From the NCBI GenBank assembly GCA_016125265.1, contig WGMC01000014.1:98429-162428 (forward strand): a stretch of DNA of 64,000 bases, written 5' to 3'. Positions 53,524 through 61,785 of this stretch are shown here, piece by piece. This DNA is from Planctomycetaceae bacterium. Its GTDB lineage: Bacteria; Planctomycetota; UBA1135; GCA-002686595. The notes under the pieces are model-generated. The model saw only the letters and a program-made list of their open reading frames with translations. It ran no database searches and had not been told where the DNA came from. The first letter of the stretch is position 1, and every line of letters begins with the position of its first letter. The position numbers and the translations under genes are program-made.

Positions 53524-54078
53524 TCATTGGGCCTTCTTGCCGTTTACCACCGTGGCGAGGCCGTCTTCGTGGTCCACGCTGACCTCGGCACCCGAGCGCA
53601 GCAGTTCGGCGCGGGTCACTTCCGCTCCGTCCAGCATGTACTTCGTGTCCGCGTTGGTGCGCACTTCCACCGTGCGTTCACCGACCTTCAGCGTGAAACC
53701 CTCGTTGGTGACGGCCGTGATCTCGCCGCGCGCGGTTTCGGCCAGCAAGAGGGCCTCCTTCTTGGCATCCACCGATGTGGCGACGCCGTCCTCCGACTCC
53801 ACACTCACCTGTGCGCCGACACGCAGCACCTTCGCGCGGTCGGACGCCTCGCCGTCCAGGGTGAACTTGGTGCGCTCCGAAACACGCACGACCTTGGTGG
53901 TTTCGCCCTGGGCGATGGTGATGTTGTCGCCGTCGATGGACTGGATCTCGCCGCGCAGGGTTTCCGCGAAGAGAGCGAGTTGGCATGTGTCGCCAACCTT
54001 GGCATCCGCGGACAGAGCGCTGGCGGGCAGGACGTAGGCGACTGGCGCGAGGAGCAGGAGGGAGTAGATAAGCTTCAT
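53524..54078 (-). CDS. Exported protein with duplicated DUF5666-like domain
   Basis: A 184-residue protein with a signal peptide (1-23, ending ASALSA). Two consecutive domains of about 68 residues share the pattern RGEI...DG/NEGFTL...GE...V..V...TK(F/Y)(T/M)LDG.....AE/KVLR.GA.VSV..EDG.AT.V, for example LRGEIQSIDGDNITIAQGET and ARGEITAVTNEGFTLKVGER. The repeats look like the small beta-barrel of DUF5666-type proteins. The function is unknown. It stands alone between pgi and glpD. Confidence 0.6.
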   Translation of the reverse strand: MKLIYSLLLLAPVAYVLPASALSADAKVGDTCQLALFAETLRGEIQSIDGDNITIAQGETTKVVRVSERTKFTLDGEASDRAKVLRVGAQVSVESEDGVATSVDAKKEALLLAETARGEITAVTNEGFTLKVGERTVEVRTNADTKYMLDGAEVTRAELLRSGAEVSVDHEDGLATVVNGKKAQ

Positions 54079-54341
54079 GGGATCGTTGTTGGGGTCACAC
54101 TGCGCACCGTTGGTCCCGGCGTAGCTCGGGCGGTCGTAGCAACGGGAACTACGCGGCGGTTTGGCGCGGTGTGGGTGTGTCGCTGGCCCAAGGCGGCCAT
54201 TCCCACGCGGGACGGCGCTTGTGCGAGGGCGGAGCGGGGCTTGCGCGTGCGCCCCGAAATTTGCGGCTCCGCGCGGTGTTGTTGCGCGGCGGTGACAAAG
54301 CCCGCCCCAGGCGGCGCCCGCGGGGAGGGGCCCGCTCCCGT

Positions 54342-55955
54342 TCAGCCCCCGTAGGCGCGCGCTTCGTCCGCGAACTCGGCCAAGGCGCGCTGGATCCAGT
54401 CCGGGCCGCGCCCCAGTTCCTCCGCCAACAACGCACAAACGTTCGGCGCGGCTTGCTTGGCCGCGGCGCTGTCGAGCAGGAGGGCCCGGCTGCGGCGTGC
54501 CAACACGTCGGCCGGTGTGCGCGCCTGTTCGTGGCGCGCAAACCACCGCACCTCGCCGGCGAGCAATTCGAGCGACGGATGCACCGGCTGGTCCAGGCCG
54601 CGCGCGGATTGGCACAGCGCGCGCACCGCCTCGCGGTCGCTGCCGTAATGGTCGAAACGATCGCCGCTGCCAAACGGACCGAGCGTGCCCCCGAGCGGCG
54701 TCGGACCGCCGGAGCCGTGCAACGCGAATGCCCGTGTATCCACACCGCAGCCTCCGCCCGCGGGCGCGCCGATCGCGCGCCGCACGCGCTCCACGAGGGC
54801 CGCTCCCATGGCGCGGTAGCTGGTCCACTTGCCGCCGGCGATCGTGATGAGGCCCGCCGGGGAAACCTCGATCGTGAAGTCCCGGCTGAGCCGCGCCGTC
54901 GAAGCCCCCGCGCCCGCGACGAGGGGACGCAAGCCGCTCCAGGTAGACAGCACGTCGGCGCGGGTCGGCGCGCGCTCGAGCACCTGGGCCGCGGATTCGA
55001 GCACGAAGTCGACCTCCTCCTCGGAGGCGCGCGGGTTCGTGGGCACCGACGGCGCGGGCACGTCGGTGGTGCCGACGAGCACCTTGTTCCAATAGGGCAG
55101 CACGAAGAGCACGCGCCCGTCCGCGGTCGTCGGCACGAACACTCCCGTCGTGCCCGGCAAAAACTCCCGCGGCAGCACCACGTGGGCACCGCTCGAGGGG
55201 GCGAGCAAGCTGTGCGCGTCCGGCCGGTCGGCGCGGCGCAGGCCGTCGCCAAACGGCCCGGCGGCGTTGACCACGACCTTGGCCTCGAACTCGCACTCCG
55301 CGCCCGTTTCGCGGTCGACGGCGCGCACGCCGCGCACCTTGCCCGCGCCGTCGCGAAGGAGGCCGGTCACTTCCATGCGCGTCAGCACGGGCGCGCCCTG
55401 GGCCAGGGTGCTGCGCAGCAGCGCCACGAGCAGCCGCGCGTCGTCGAACTGGCCGTCGAAAAAACGCACGGCCCCGGCGAAGCGGCCCCTCGCCACACCG
55501 GGCACCGCGGTTTCGAGTTCGTTGCGGGTGAGCCCGCTCGACCAGCCCAGGCGATGGGACCCGGCGAGAGCGTCGTAGGCCAGGATGCCGACGCGGGTGA
55601 CCGTGCGCTCGATCACCGTGCGTGCCGTCGCGACCAGTGCCCGCGGCCGCACCAGATGGCTCGCGTTCGAAAGGAGGCGGCCGCGCTCCAGGAGGCCCTC
55701 GCGCACGAGGCCCACGTGCCCTTGTTTCAAGTAGCGCAGGCCGCCGTGGATCAGCTTGGTGCTTTTCGACGAGGTGCCCGAGCCGACGTCGCCGCGCTCG
55801 AGTACCAGCGTGCGGTACCCGACCAACGCAGCTTCGAGCGCCGAACCCAAACCCGTGGCGCCGGCGCCGACGATCAACAGCTCCGCGGGTGCGCGGCGCG
55901 CTTCTTCGAGGAGTTGCTCGCGCGGCAAGCCGTCCAAACTGCGCTGTCCCGTCAT
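54342..55955 (-). CDS. glpD: Glycerol-3-phosphate dehydrogenase (FAD, aerobic type)
   Basis: A 537-residue flavoprotein that oxidises glycerol 3-phosphate to dihydroxyacetone phosphate and feeds the quinone pool. The FAD motif IVGAGATGLGSALEAALVG is at about 28-46, followed by GTSSKSTKLIHGGLRYL. KVVVNAAGPFGD and ITIAGGKWTSYRAMG are further family signatures. The C-terminal DAO_C domain is present. The ATG at 55955 overlaps the stop of the upstream recombinase gene by ATGA, so the two are coupled, an odd pairing of functions. Confidence 0.95.
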   Translation of the reverse strand: MTGQRSLDGLPREQLLEEARRAPAELLIVGAGATGLGSALEAALVGYRTLVLERGDVGSGTSSKSTKLIHGGLRYLKQGHVGLVREGLLERGRLLSNASHLVRPRALVATARTVIERTVTRVGILAYDALAGSHRLGWSSGLTRNELETAVPGVARGRFAGAVRFFDGQFDDARLLVALLRSTLAQGAPVLTRMEVTGLLRDGAGKVRGVRAVDRETGAECEFEAKVVVNAAGPFGDGLRRADRPDAHSLLAPSSGAHVVLPREFLPGTTGVFVPTTADGRVLFVLPYWNKVLVGTTDVPAPSVPTNPRASEEEVDFVLESAAQVLERAPTRADVLSTWSGLRPLVAGAGASTARLSRDFTIEVSPAGLITIAGGKWTSYRAMGAALVERVRRAIGAPAGGGCGVDTRAFALHGSGGPTPLGGTLGPFGSGDRFDHYGSDREAVRALCQSARGLDQPVHPSLELLAGEVRWFARHEQARTPADVLARRSRALLLDSAAAKQAAPNVCALLAEELGRGPDWIQRALAEFADEARAYGG

Positions 55956-56842
55956 CGCGCGCGCGGGTGGCTGTCGTCGATCACCTGGCGCAAGCGCTCC
56001 AGGCTGACGTGGGTGTAGACCTGCGTGGTGACGAGGTGGGCGTGGCCGAGGAGCTGCTGCACACTGCGCAGGTCCGCGCCGCGGTCGAGCAGGTGCGTCG
56101 CAAAGCTGTGGCGCAGTGTGTGCGGCGTGGCGCCGCGCACGAGCGCCGCGCGGCGCACCGCGAGTTCGAGCATACGCTGCAGCGAGCGTGTAGTGAGCCG
56201 GCCGCCGCGTGTATTGAGGAACACCGCGTCGCCGGCCGCCGCAGTTGGTCGCGGGCGCGCGGGGTCGACGAGGTACGCGGCGATGGCCTCGCGCGCGAAG
56301 CGGCCCAGCGCGACGAGGCGCTCCTTGCGCCCCTTGCCGCGCACGCGCGCGAGGCCCTGTTCGAGCGAGAGATCCGCCCGGTCGAGGCCGACGGTCTCCG
56401 CGGCGCGTGTGCCGGCGGAATAGAGCAGCTCGAGGAGCGCCCGGTCGCGTTTTGCGCGCACGCCCTCGGCGGGCGGGCTCGCGAGCAGCCGCTCCACCTC
56501 GTCGATCGAGAGATGCTTGGGCAGCGGGCGCGTGCGCCGCGCCTGGCGCAGTCCCGTCGCGGGGTGCACGTCGATCGCGCCGCGCCGTTCGAGCCAGCGG
56601 AAAAAACTGCGTGCGCTCGAGAGTTTGCGCTGGATCGTGCTGACCCCCAGATCGCGCCCGTCGAGCTTCGCGAGCCAGCGTTTTAGGTGTTTGGGGCCGA
56701 CGTCCTTGGGTTCGCTCACCCCGAGGTCCGCCAGGTGTTCGAGCAGCTCCGCGAGGTCGCCGCCGTATGCCCGCAGCGTGTGGGGCGAGGCCCCGCGGGT
56801 CGCCTCCAACTCGGCGAGGAACGCGTCCACGGCGCCCCCCAT
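55952..56842 (-). CDS. Tyrosine recombinase (XerC/XerD type)
   Basis: A 296-residue site-specific recombinase. The N-terminal SAM-like core-binding domain (about 5-90) is followed by the catalytic domain, with Arg146 (AGTRAAE), Lys170 (GKGRKER), His241 and Arg244 (HTLRHSFATHL), His267 (LLGHAHL) and nucleophile Tyr276 (TTQVYTHV). The size and the lack of nearby mobile-element genes fit a chromosomal XerC/D used to resolve chromosome dimers. ATG 56842 gives the usual XerC length; ATG 56917 would add 25 residues. No dif site was identified. It overlaps glpD by ATGA. Confidence 0.92.
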   Translation of the reverse strand: MGGAVDAFLAELEATRGASPHTLRAYGGDLAELLEHLADLGVSEPKDVGPKHLKRWLAKLDGRDLGVSTIQRKLSSARSFFRWLERRGAIDVHPATGLRQARRTRPLPKHLSIDEVERLLASPPAEGVRAKRDRALLELLYSAGTRAAETVGLDRADLSLEQGLARVRGKGRKERLVALGRFAREAIAAYLVDPARPRPTAAAGDAVFLNTRGGRLTTRSLQRMLELAVRRAALVRGATPHTLRHSFATHLLDRGADLRSVQQLLGHAHLVTTQVYTHVSLERLRQVIDDSHPRAR

Positions 56843-57091
56843 AGCGGACTGGGGCGGCGGAGCGGTGGGAGGCTGGGACGGCACGGCGAGGAGGGCGGAT
56901 TGTCCGCTGGCGCCCATCCTGCGGCCCGCGCGCCGGGTACCGGGCGCTGGGCCGCGGACGTCAGGCCCGCCTTCCCGATCCGGGGCCCCATCCGCAGCCC
57001 CCCCTGCGGCCACCGGCAGAGGCGGCGGCGCGCTTGTGCCGCGGGGCCCGATGGTGTCCCATGCTCGGCCGCCCGCAGCGGGACCTACGGC

Positions 57092-58267
57092 ATGGCACGA
57101 AGAGCAAAACGACCGGGAGACCTCTCGCGCTGGTTCCAACCGGGGCCCAACCGGGCCCTCGAACTGGTGCTGCGCGGCAACGAACGACCGCTGGTGGGCT
57201 TTCCCCTCGGCCTCGGCAAGCGCTTGGTGGCGTTCGAGCGCTGGGACCTCGAGGCCATGAGCCCCCGCTGCGTCGAGCTGATCCCGACCCTCGCCATCGA
57301 GTCGCTGGCGCGGGGCGGGCCGCTGACGGCGCGTGTGGAGGCCCTGGTCGACCTCGACATGCGCCGCTCGTTCTTCGGCGCCGATGCCGCCCTCGCGGGT
57401 TTGGAACTCGACTCGCGCCAGCGGGCCCTGGTCGGGCTCGCGGCGGCGGGGCGCTTCGTCCGGCTGCACCTCGACCGCGTCGCGGGCGGAGCGGTGCTGG
57501 GCGGGCGTGTGCTCCATCCGGGGCCGGGCTGTGTGCTGCTCGAGGGCACCCGCGGCGACTTCGGCCTGCCCGTGCCGCACGCCAGCGCGCCCAGCGCCCG
57601 CGCCCTGTCGCTCGTGCGGCTCGCCCACGTGGCGCGCATGGGGCTCGCCAACGAACGCGCGGACGGCGCCCTCGGCCACGTGGACGATCCGGTGCTGCGC
57701 GAGTTGGCAACGGCCGCGGCCGAGGAGATTGGGCGCAGCGTCACGCCAACCCACATTCCGATGCTCGTGCGCGCGCTGGTCGGCCAGACGGTGGAGGTCG
57801 AGCTGAGTGCGCCTGGTCGCCTCGTCGAAGGCCGGCTGCTCGCCGTGGGCGGGGAGTGGTTCGCGCTCGACTCCGTGGACGAGCGCCGTGTGCGCCGCGG
57901 CGTCGAATGTTTTGCGCTCGACGACGTGGAAGTCGTCGAGGTGCGCGATCCGAAACCGACACCCACCGACAGCGATTCGGGGATCACGCTGCCCGAACTC
58001 GAATCGTTGCCCGCGGCCCTGCGCGCGGCCCAGCGCCTGTGGGGCGGCGTGGTGCTCGAACTCCTGGCGGGGGACCAGGGACCGTTCCTGGCGGAGGTGC
58101 TCGAGGTGGGCGAACGCGGCGTCTTCCTCGAACGTGTGCCGCGCCGCGGCAGCTCCACACAATACGGCCAGACCTGGCACGACCTGGCCGCCGTGCTGTC
58201 GTTCGCCGAACCGAACCGCGCCGAACGCGAAGCCCTACGCCGCGCCCGCCGCCCGCGGCTCGGCTGA
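57092..58267 (+). CDS. Conserved-looking protein of unknown function with repeated SH3/LSm-like segments
   Basis: A 391-residue protein without signal peptide or membrane helices. I recognise no family. Three regions share a small beta-barrel-like pattern: residues ~20-70 (LELVLRGNERPLVGFPLGLG), ~230-290 (LVGQTVEVELSAPGRLVEGR, then ALDSVDERRVRRGVECFALDDVEVVEV) and ~310-375 (GGVVLELLAGDQGPFLAEVL, then GVFLERVPRRGS). The last two have the strand-turn-strand rhythm of LSm/SH3-like folds, but homology is not shown. ATG 57092 is chosen; the frame continues upstream without coding character. It is divergent from the recombinase gene (249 bases between). Confidence 0.5.
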   Translation: MARRAKRPGDLSRWFQPGPNRALELVLRGNERPLVGFPLGLGKRLVAFERWDLEAMSPRCVELIPTLAIESLARGGPLTARVEALVDLDMRRSFFGADAALAGLELDSRQRALVGLAAAGRFVRLHLDRVAGGAVLGGRVLHPGPGCVLLEGTRGDFGLPVPHASAPSARALSLVRLAHVARMGLANERADGALGHVDDPVLRELATAAAEEIGRSVTPTHIPMLVRALVGQTVEVELSAPGRLVEGRLLAVGGEWFALDSVDERRVRRGVECFALDDVEVVEVRDPKPTPTDSDSGITLPELESLPAALRAAQRLWGGVVLELLAGDQGPFLAEVLEVGERGVFLERVPRRGSSTQYGQTWHDLAAVLSFAEPNRAEREALRRARRPRLG

Positions 58268-58300
58268 GCATCGTCGTTTCGCGGCGACGAGCGGCTGCGC

Positions 58301-59008
58301 TCAGGCGGCGCGGGTTGCGGCGTCGCCTTGGGTGCGTTGGGGCACGCCGAGGCAGTGCAGGCCGCGGAGCAGGGCGGGCGACGCGTTTTCGATCCACAGG
58401 CGGCCCGGTGCGACCAACTGCACGGGGCGGTGGGGGTGGTGCGTGCGGAACTTCAGGAAACCGAGGTGTCGCTCGGGGCCCATGCCGCGCGCTTCGCGGT
58501 CGAGGGCCCGCGCGACTTCGTCGGTCGGAAGGTCGCCGAGGTCCAACTCGACGAAACTGCGGCGCGCTCCGGCCCGTTCGCTTTCGAAGGGGCGCGCCGC
58601 GCTCTCGCGTCGCAGGGCGTAGGCGTGGATCTCGTCGCTCTGAAGGTGCAGCACACAATCCTCGCGATCGCCGCCGCTTTGGTTCAAAAAACTGCGCAGC
58701 ACGACGAAGAGTTCGCCGTCGCCGAACTGCACCAGTCGGTTCGTCGGGGCGCGGGCGCTGAGGAAGTGCAGAAGCGTCACTTCGAGCGCGAGCCAGACGA
58801 TGACCCCGAGCACGCCGGCGGGCGGCAGCACGAGGGCAGCGGTCCAGGGTGCGGCCGCAAGGTACGGCAGCGCCGCGACGAGGCCGAGCGCCAGGGCGAC
58901 GAGCAACACGAGGCACGCCGCGGCCCCGAGCCCCGCGAGTAGCGAGCTGTGCCGCACCAGCCCCGAGCCGCGGACCGGCGGGAGGTCGTCGAGGCCGAGC
59001 AGTTCCAC
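58301..59008 (-). CDS. Small membrane protein of unknown function (operon with VWA proteins)
   Basis: A 235-residue protein. Two hydrophobic segments (about 23-50 and 55-85) are followed by a cytoplasmic-looking domain with RLVQFGDGELFVVLRSFLNQS and ECVLHLQSDEIHAYALRRE-like text, and a helical end. I do not recognise a family. The gene follows the double-VWA gene on the same strand (53-base gap), so a shared role at the membrane is possible. GTG 59008 is chosen because it is the first start before the helices; no ATG is available in frame nearby. Confidence 0.55.
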   Translation of the reverse strand: MELLGLDDLPPVRGSGLVRHSSLLAGLGAAACLVLLVALALGLVAALPYLAAAPWTAALVLPPAGVLGVIVWLALEVTLLHFLSARAPTNRLVQFGDGELFVVLRSFLNQSGGDREDCVLHLQSDEIHAYALRRESAARPFESERAGARRSFVELDLGDLPTDEVARALDREARGMGPERHLGFLKFRTHHPHRPVQLVAPGRLWIENASPALLRGLHCLGVPQRTQGDAATRAA

Positions 59009-59061
59009 GGCGGGACCATCGGTCGGCGCCCGGCCGCCCTTGAGCCCCGCGGGTCCGCCGA

Positions 59062-61782
59062 CTAGGGGCGTTCCTGCCGCTGCTCCCGGGCCTGGCGCAG
59101 GGCCTCGAGCAGCGAGCCAGTGCCGCCCGCAGCGCCGCCCTCCGCGGGGGCTTCGGCGGCTCCCGGAGCGGACTTTTCCGCCGCCGCCGCGGCTTTGCCC
59201 TCGGGGGCGGTGGGGCCAGAGAATCCCGCGGCGCGTTGGCGCCTCGGGAAGAGGTCGAGCCGCCGGGCGGCGATCTCGAACACGAACCCGACGAGCGCGA
59301 GCAGCGCCAGCCACGGCACGAGGGAGAGGCGCCGGGCGCCGCCCAGGGGGCCCAGCCACAGGTCCTCGACGTTGCCGACGGGCGCGGCGCCGGTTGTTTC
59401 GCCCAGGCGCTCGAGCACGCGCCGGCCGCGCTCGGGATCGAGTTCGGCGCGGAATTCCGGCGAGCTGGACACGGCCACGGGCGCGAGGTCGAGGCCCGTG
59501 CCGTCGGGCAGCACCACACGACCGAGGTGCACACCCAGCTCCGGCAGCCGCATGCGACCGCGGAACAGCGCGCCGTGCACACGTTCGAGTGTCAGATCGT
59601 TGGCACCGGAGGGCGAAACCACCCGCGCAACGAGCGAGGGCTCGCCGATGCGGCGCGCGGCGTCGGCGCCGAGTTCGACCTCAACCTCGAGATCGCCCTC
59701 GACCAGCGCGGCGCGGCCGTGCACGTCGGAGGGCGGCAGCTCGCCCGTGAGCCACCGCAGCACACTCGACGCTAGCGGCGCAAAGCCGGGCCAAGCCACG
59801 AGGTCCTGTCCGAGGGTTCCGCCGACCTGCCCGAGGTACGCGGCCGAACGACCGAGGCCGCGGCGGCCGAACACGAGCAGCGGCGAGCGTTTTTCGTCGC
59901 CCAGTTCGAGCGCGACCTGCGCGGGTTCGCGCCGGCGCGCCAAATGGAACCCGCCGACGGCGCCGAACCCCTCGGCGCTTGCACCCAGCTCGATGAGTCC
60001 CGGCGCGGCGAGCACCGCGGTGCGCTCCTCGACGAGGCCGCCGCGTGTCGCGCTGGCCACTTCCTCGGCGAAGAGCGCGGGCAGGTCCGCCGCGGACTCC
60101 GTGAACCACGATTGGCCGCCGCCCGCCCGCGCGAGGGCCACCAAGAACGCGCCGTCGCTGTCGGCCTGGGTGCCGAGCGCGATGACGGAGAGCACGGCGC
60201 CCGCGCCGGCCAACTCGCGGGCCAGTTCCAAACAACCCTCCTGCTCCTCCGCGTCCGCGGCGTCGGCGAACAGCACCAGGTGCCGGTTCGCCTGTGGGGC
60301 GGATTCGAGCTCGCGCACCATCGCGCGGAGCGCCGTGTGCACGTAGATTCCGCCGCCCGAGGACGTGACACGGCGCGCCTCGAAAGCGAGTTGCGCCGGG
60401 TTCTCGGCCAGCGTCAACGGCAGCACGACTCGCGCGCTGGTGTCGACGGCGAGCAGCGTCACCGCGTCCCCGGGGCTGAGCAGTTCGATCGCGCGCGCGG
60501 CGCCGTCGTTGGCGAGGTCCATCTTGGTGCCCAGGCCGACTGGCGCGGCCATGGAACCGGAACGATCGAGAGCCAACGCCAGAGCCACGGACGTGCGGCG
60601 GTCCTCGTTGCGCGGATCGAGCTCGACCACCAGCGCGGGATCCAAGGGCGAGCGCCACCAGCCACCGCGCGCGAAGGAAGCGCGGCCGCCGGTCATCAGA
60701 AGGCCCCGACCGCGGTCCAGCACGTACCGCGCCAGGGCGACGGTGCCCTGCGCGCCCACGCGGGCCGCCGACACGTTCTCCAATACGACGCCGTCGTAGC
60801 GCTCCAACTCCACCTGGGTCAGGCGCCGCTCCTCTGGAAGCGCCGTTTCGACAGCGATGCCGCCCGAAGCGAGGGCCCGCGCCAGCGCACTGACCTGGCC
60901 CGCCTCGTTGAGCACAAGGACACGCGTCGCGCCGCGCACACGCACCGCACCCACCAGGCTGTCGTTCTCGGGGATCGGATCGGCCGCGTCGACGAGTTCG
61001 AAACTCAGTTGCGCCACACCCGTGCGCGCCAGCGCGAGGCGCAGTTGCAGTTGGTTCCAGCCCTCCTCGAACGCGCGGCGGCCCTCGGCTTTGGTTTCAC
61101 CGTCGACCTGGAGCCGCCAACTCGCCTCCTTCGACGCGCCCGCGCGCACCCACACGCGGAACTGGAAGGGTTCGCCCTCGGCTAGTTCGGGCGGCAACTC
61201 CATGCGCGCCGCCGCCAGGTCGGCGCCACCCGAGCGGTGCACCGGGCGCGCGGCGATGTCGATGCCGCGCGCGCGCGCCGCACGGGCCGTTTCGAGGGGA
61301 TCCGCGCCGGTCCACTCGCCGTCCGAGAGCACCACGAGGCGCGCCGGTCGGTCGCGGGGTACCAGTTCGAGCGCCAGGCCGAGCGCCCGTGCCAGGTCGC
61401 TGCCGCGTTGGTCGACTTCGCCCGCGAAACCGGCAAAACGCTCGTCCCCCTTGGGCAGGTGTTCGATCTTCGGTTCGGCTCCGAACGACAGCACGACGAG
61501 GCGCTGGCGCGCTCCCTTGGCCGCTTCCGCGAGCCGCAGGAACTCGAGGGCGTCCTCACGCGCGTGGGCGGGCATGGAATCGGAGCGATCGACGAGCACC
61601 ACGAGGTCGCGACTCTCGTCGCCGACCCGCAGCGAAGGGCCGACAAGTGCGAGGAGCGCCAGTGCGGCGGCCGCTACGCGCAACGCGTCGATCGGCCAGC
61701 GCCCGCTGCGCCAACGCACCAGCGCCGCGACGAGCGGCAGCGCGAGGAGCGCGAGCGACGGGTGGGCGAAGTCGATGGCCAC
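59062..61782 (-). CDS. Membrane protein with two VWA domains (BatA/B-like, glutamine-amidotransferase-like middle)
   Basis: A 906-residue protein. An N-terminal BatA-like membrane region (about 5-50) is followed by a VWA domain with MIDAS DRSDS starting at Asp65. A middle region (about 270-390) resembles the class I amidotransferase-like fold of related proteins (DGVVLENVSAARV). A second VWA has MIDAS DRSGS starting at Asp406. The C-terminus has a membrane helix (about 833-855) and an Ala/Gly/Glu-rich tail. Both MIDAS motifs look intact. VWA/BatA proteins usually work with a MoxR ATPase and a DUF58 protein, none of which is in the window. It starts 3 bases after the BatA-like gene. Confidence 0.82.
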   Translation of the reverse strand: MAIDFAHPSLALLALPLVAALVRWRSGRWPIDALRVAAAALALLALVGPSLRVGDESRDLVVLVDRSDSMPAHAREDALEFLRLAEAAKGARQRLVVLSFGAEPKIEHLPKGDERFAGFAGEVDQRGSDLARALGLALELVPRDRPARLVVLSDGEWTGADPLETARAARARGIDIAARPVHRSGGADLAAARMELPPELAEGEPFQFRVWVRAGASKEASWRLQVDGETKAEGRRAFEEGWNQLQLRLALARTGVAQLSFELVDAADPIPENDSLVGAVRVRGATRVLVLNEAGQVSALARALASGGIAVETALPEERRLTQVELERYDGVVLENVSAARVGAQGTVALARYVLDRGRGLLMTGGRASFARGGWWRSPLDPALVVELDPRNEDRRTSVALALALDRSGSMAAPVGLGTKMDLANDGAARAIELLSPGDAVTLLAVDTSARVVLPLTLAENPAQLAFEARRVTSSGGGIYVHTALRAMVRELESAPQANRHLVLFADAADAEEQEGCLELARELAGAGAVLSVIALGTQADSDGAFLVALARAGGGQSWFTESAADLPALFAEEVASATRGGLVEERTAVLAAPGLIELGASAEGFGAVGGFHLARRREPAQVALELGDEKRSPLLVFGRRGLGRSAAYLGQVGGTLGQDLVAWPGFAPLASSVLRWLTGELPPSDVHGRAALVEGDLEVEVELGADAARRIGEPSLVARVVSPSGANDLTLERVHGALFRGRMRLPELGVHLGRVVLPDGTGLDLAPVAVSSSPEFRAELDPERGRRVLERLGETTGAAPVGNVEDLWLGPLGGARRLSLVPWLALLALVGFVFEIAARRLDLFPRRQRAAGFSGPTAPEGKAAAAAEKSAPGAAEAPAEGGAAGGTGSLLEALRQAREQRQERP

Positions 61783-61785
61783 GTC

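Noticed and set aside
55952..56842. Integrase of a prophage or integrative element
   Set aside because: Size and sequence fit a chromosomal XerC/D, it is coupled to glpD, and there are no att-like repeats, tRNA junction or phage genes nearby.
58268..58300. Terminator between convergent genes at 58267 and 58301
   Set aside because: Only a five-base stem with an eight-base loop can be drawn; not distinguishable from chance.
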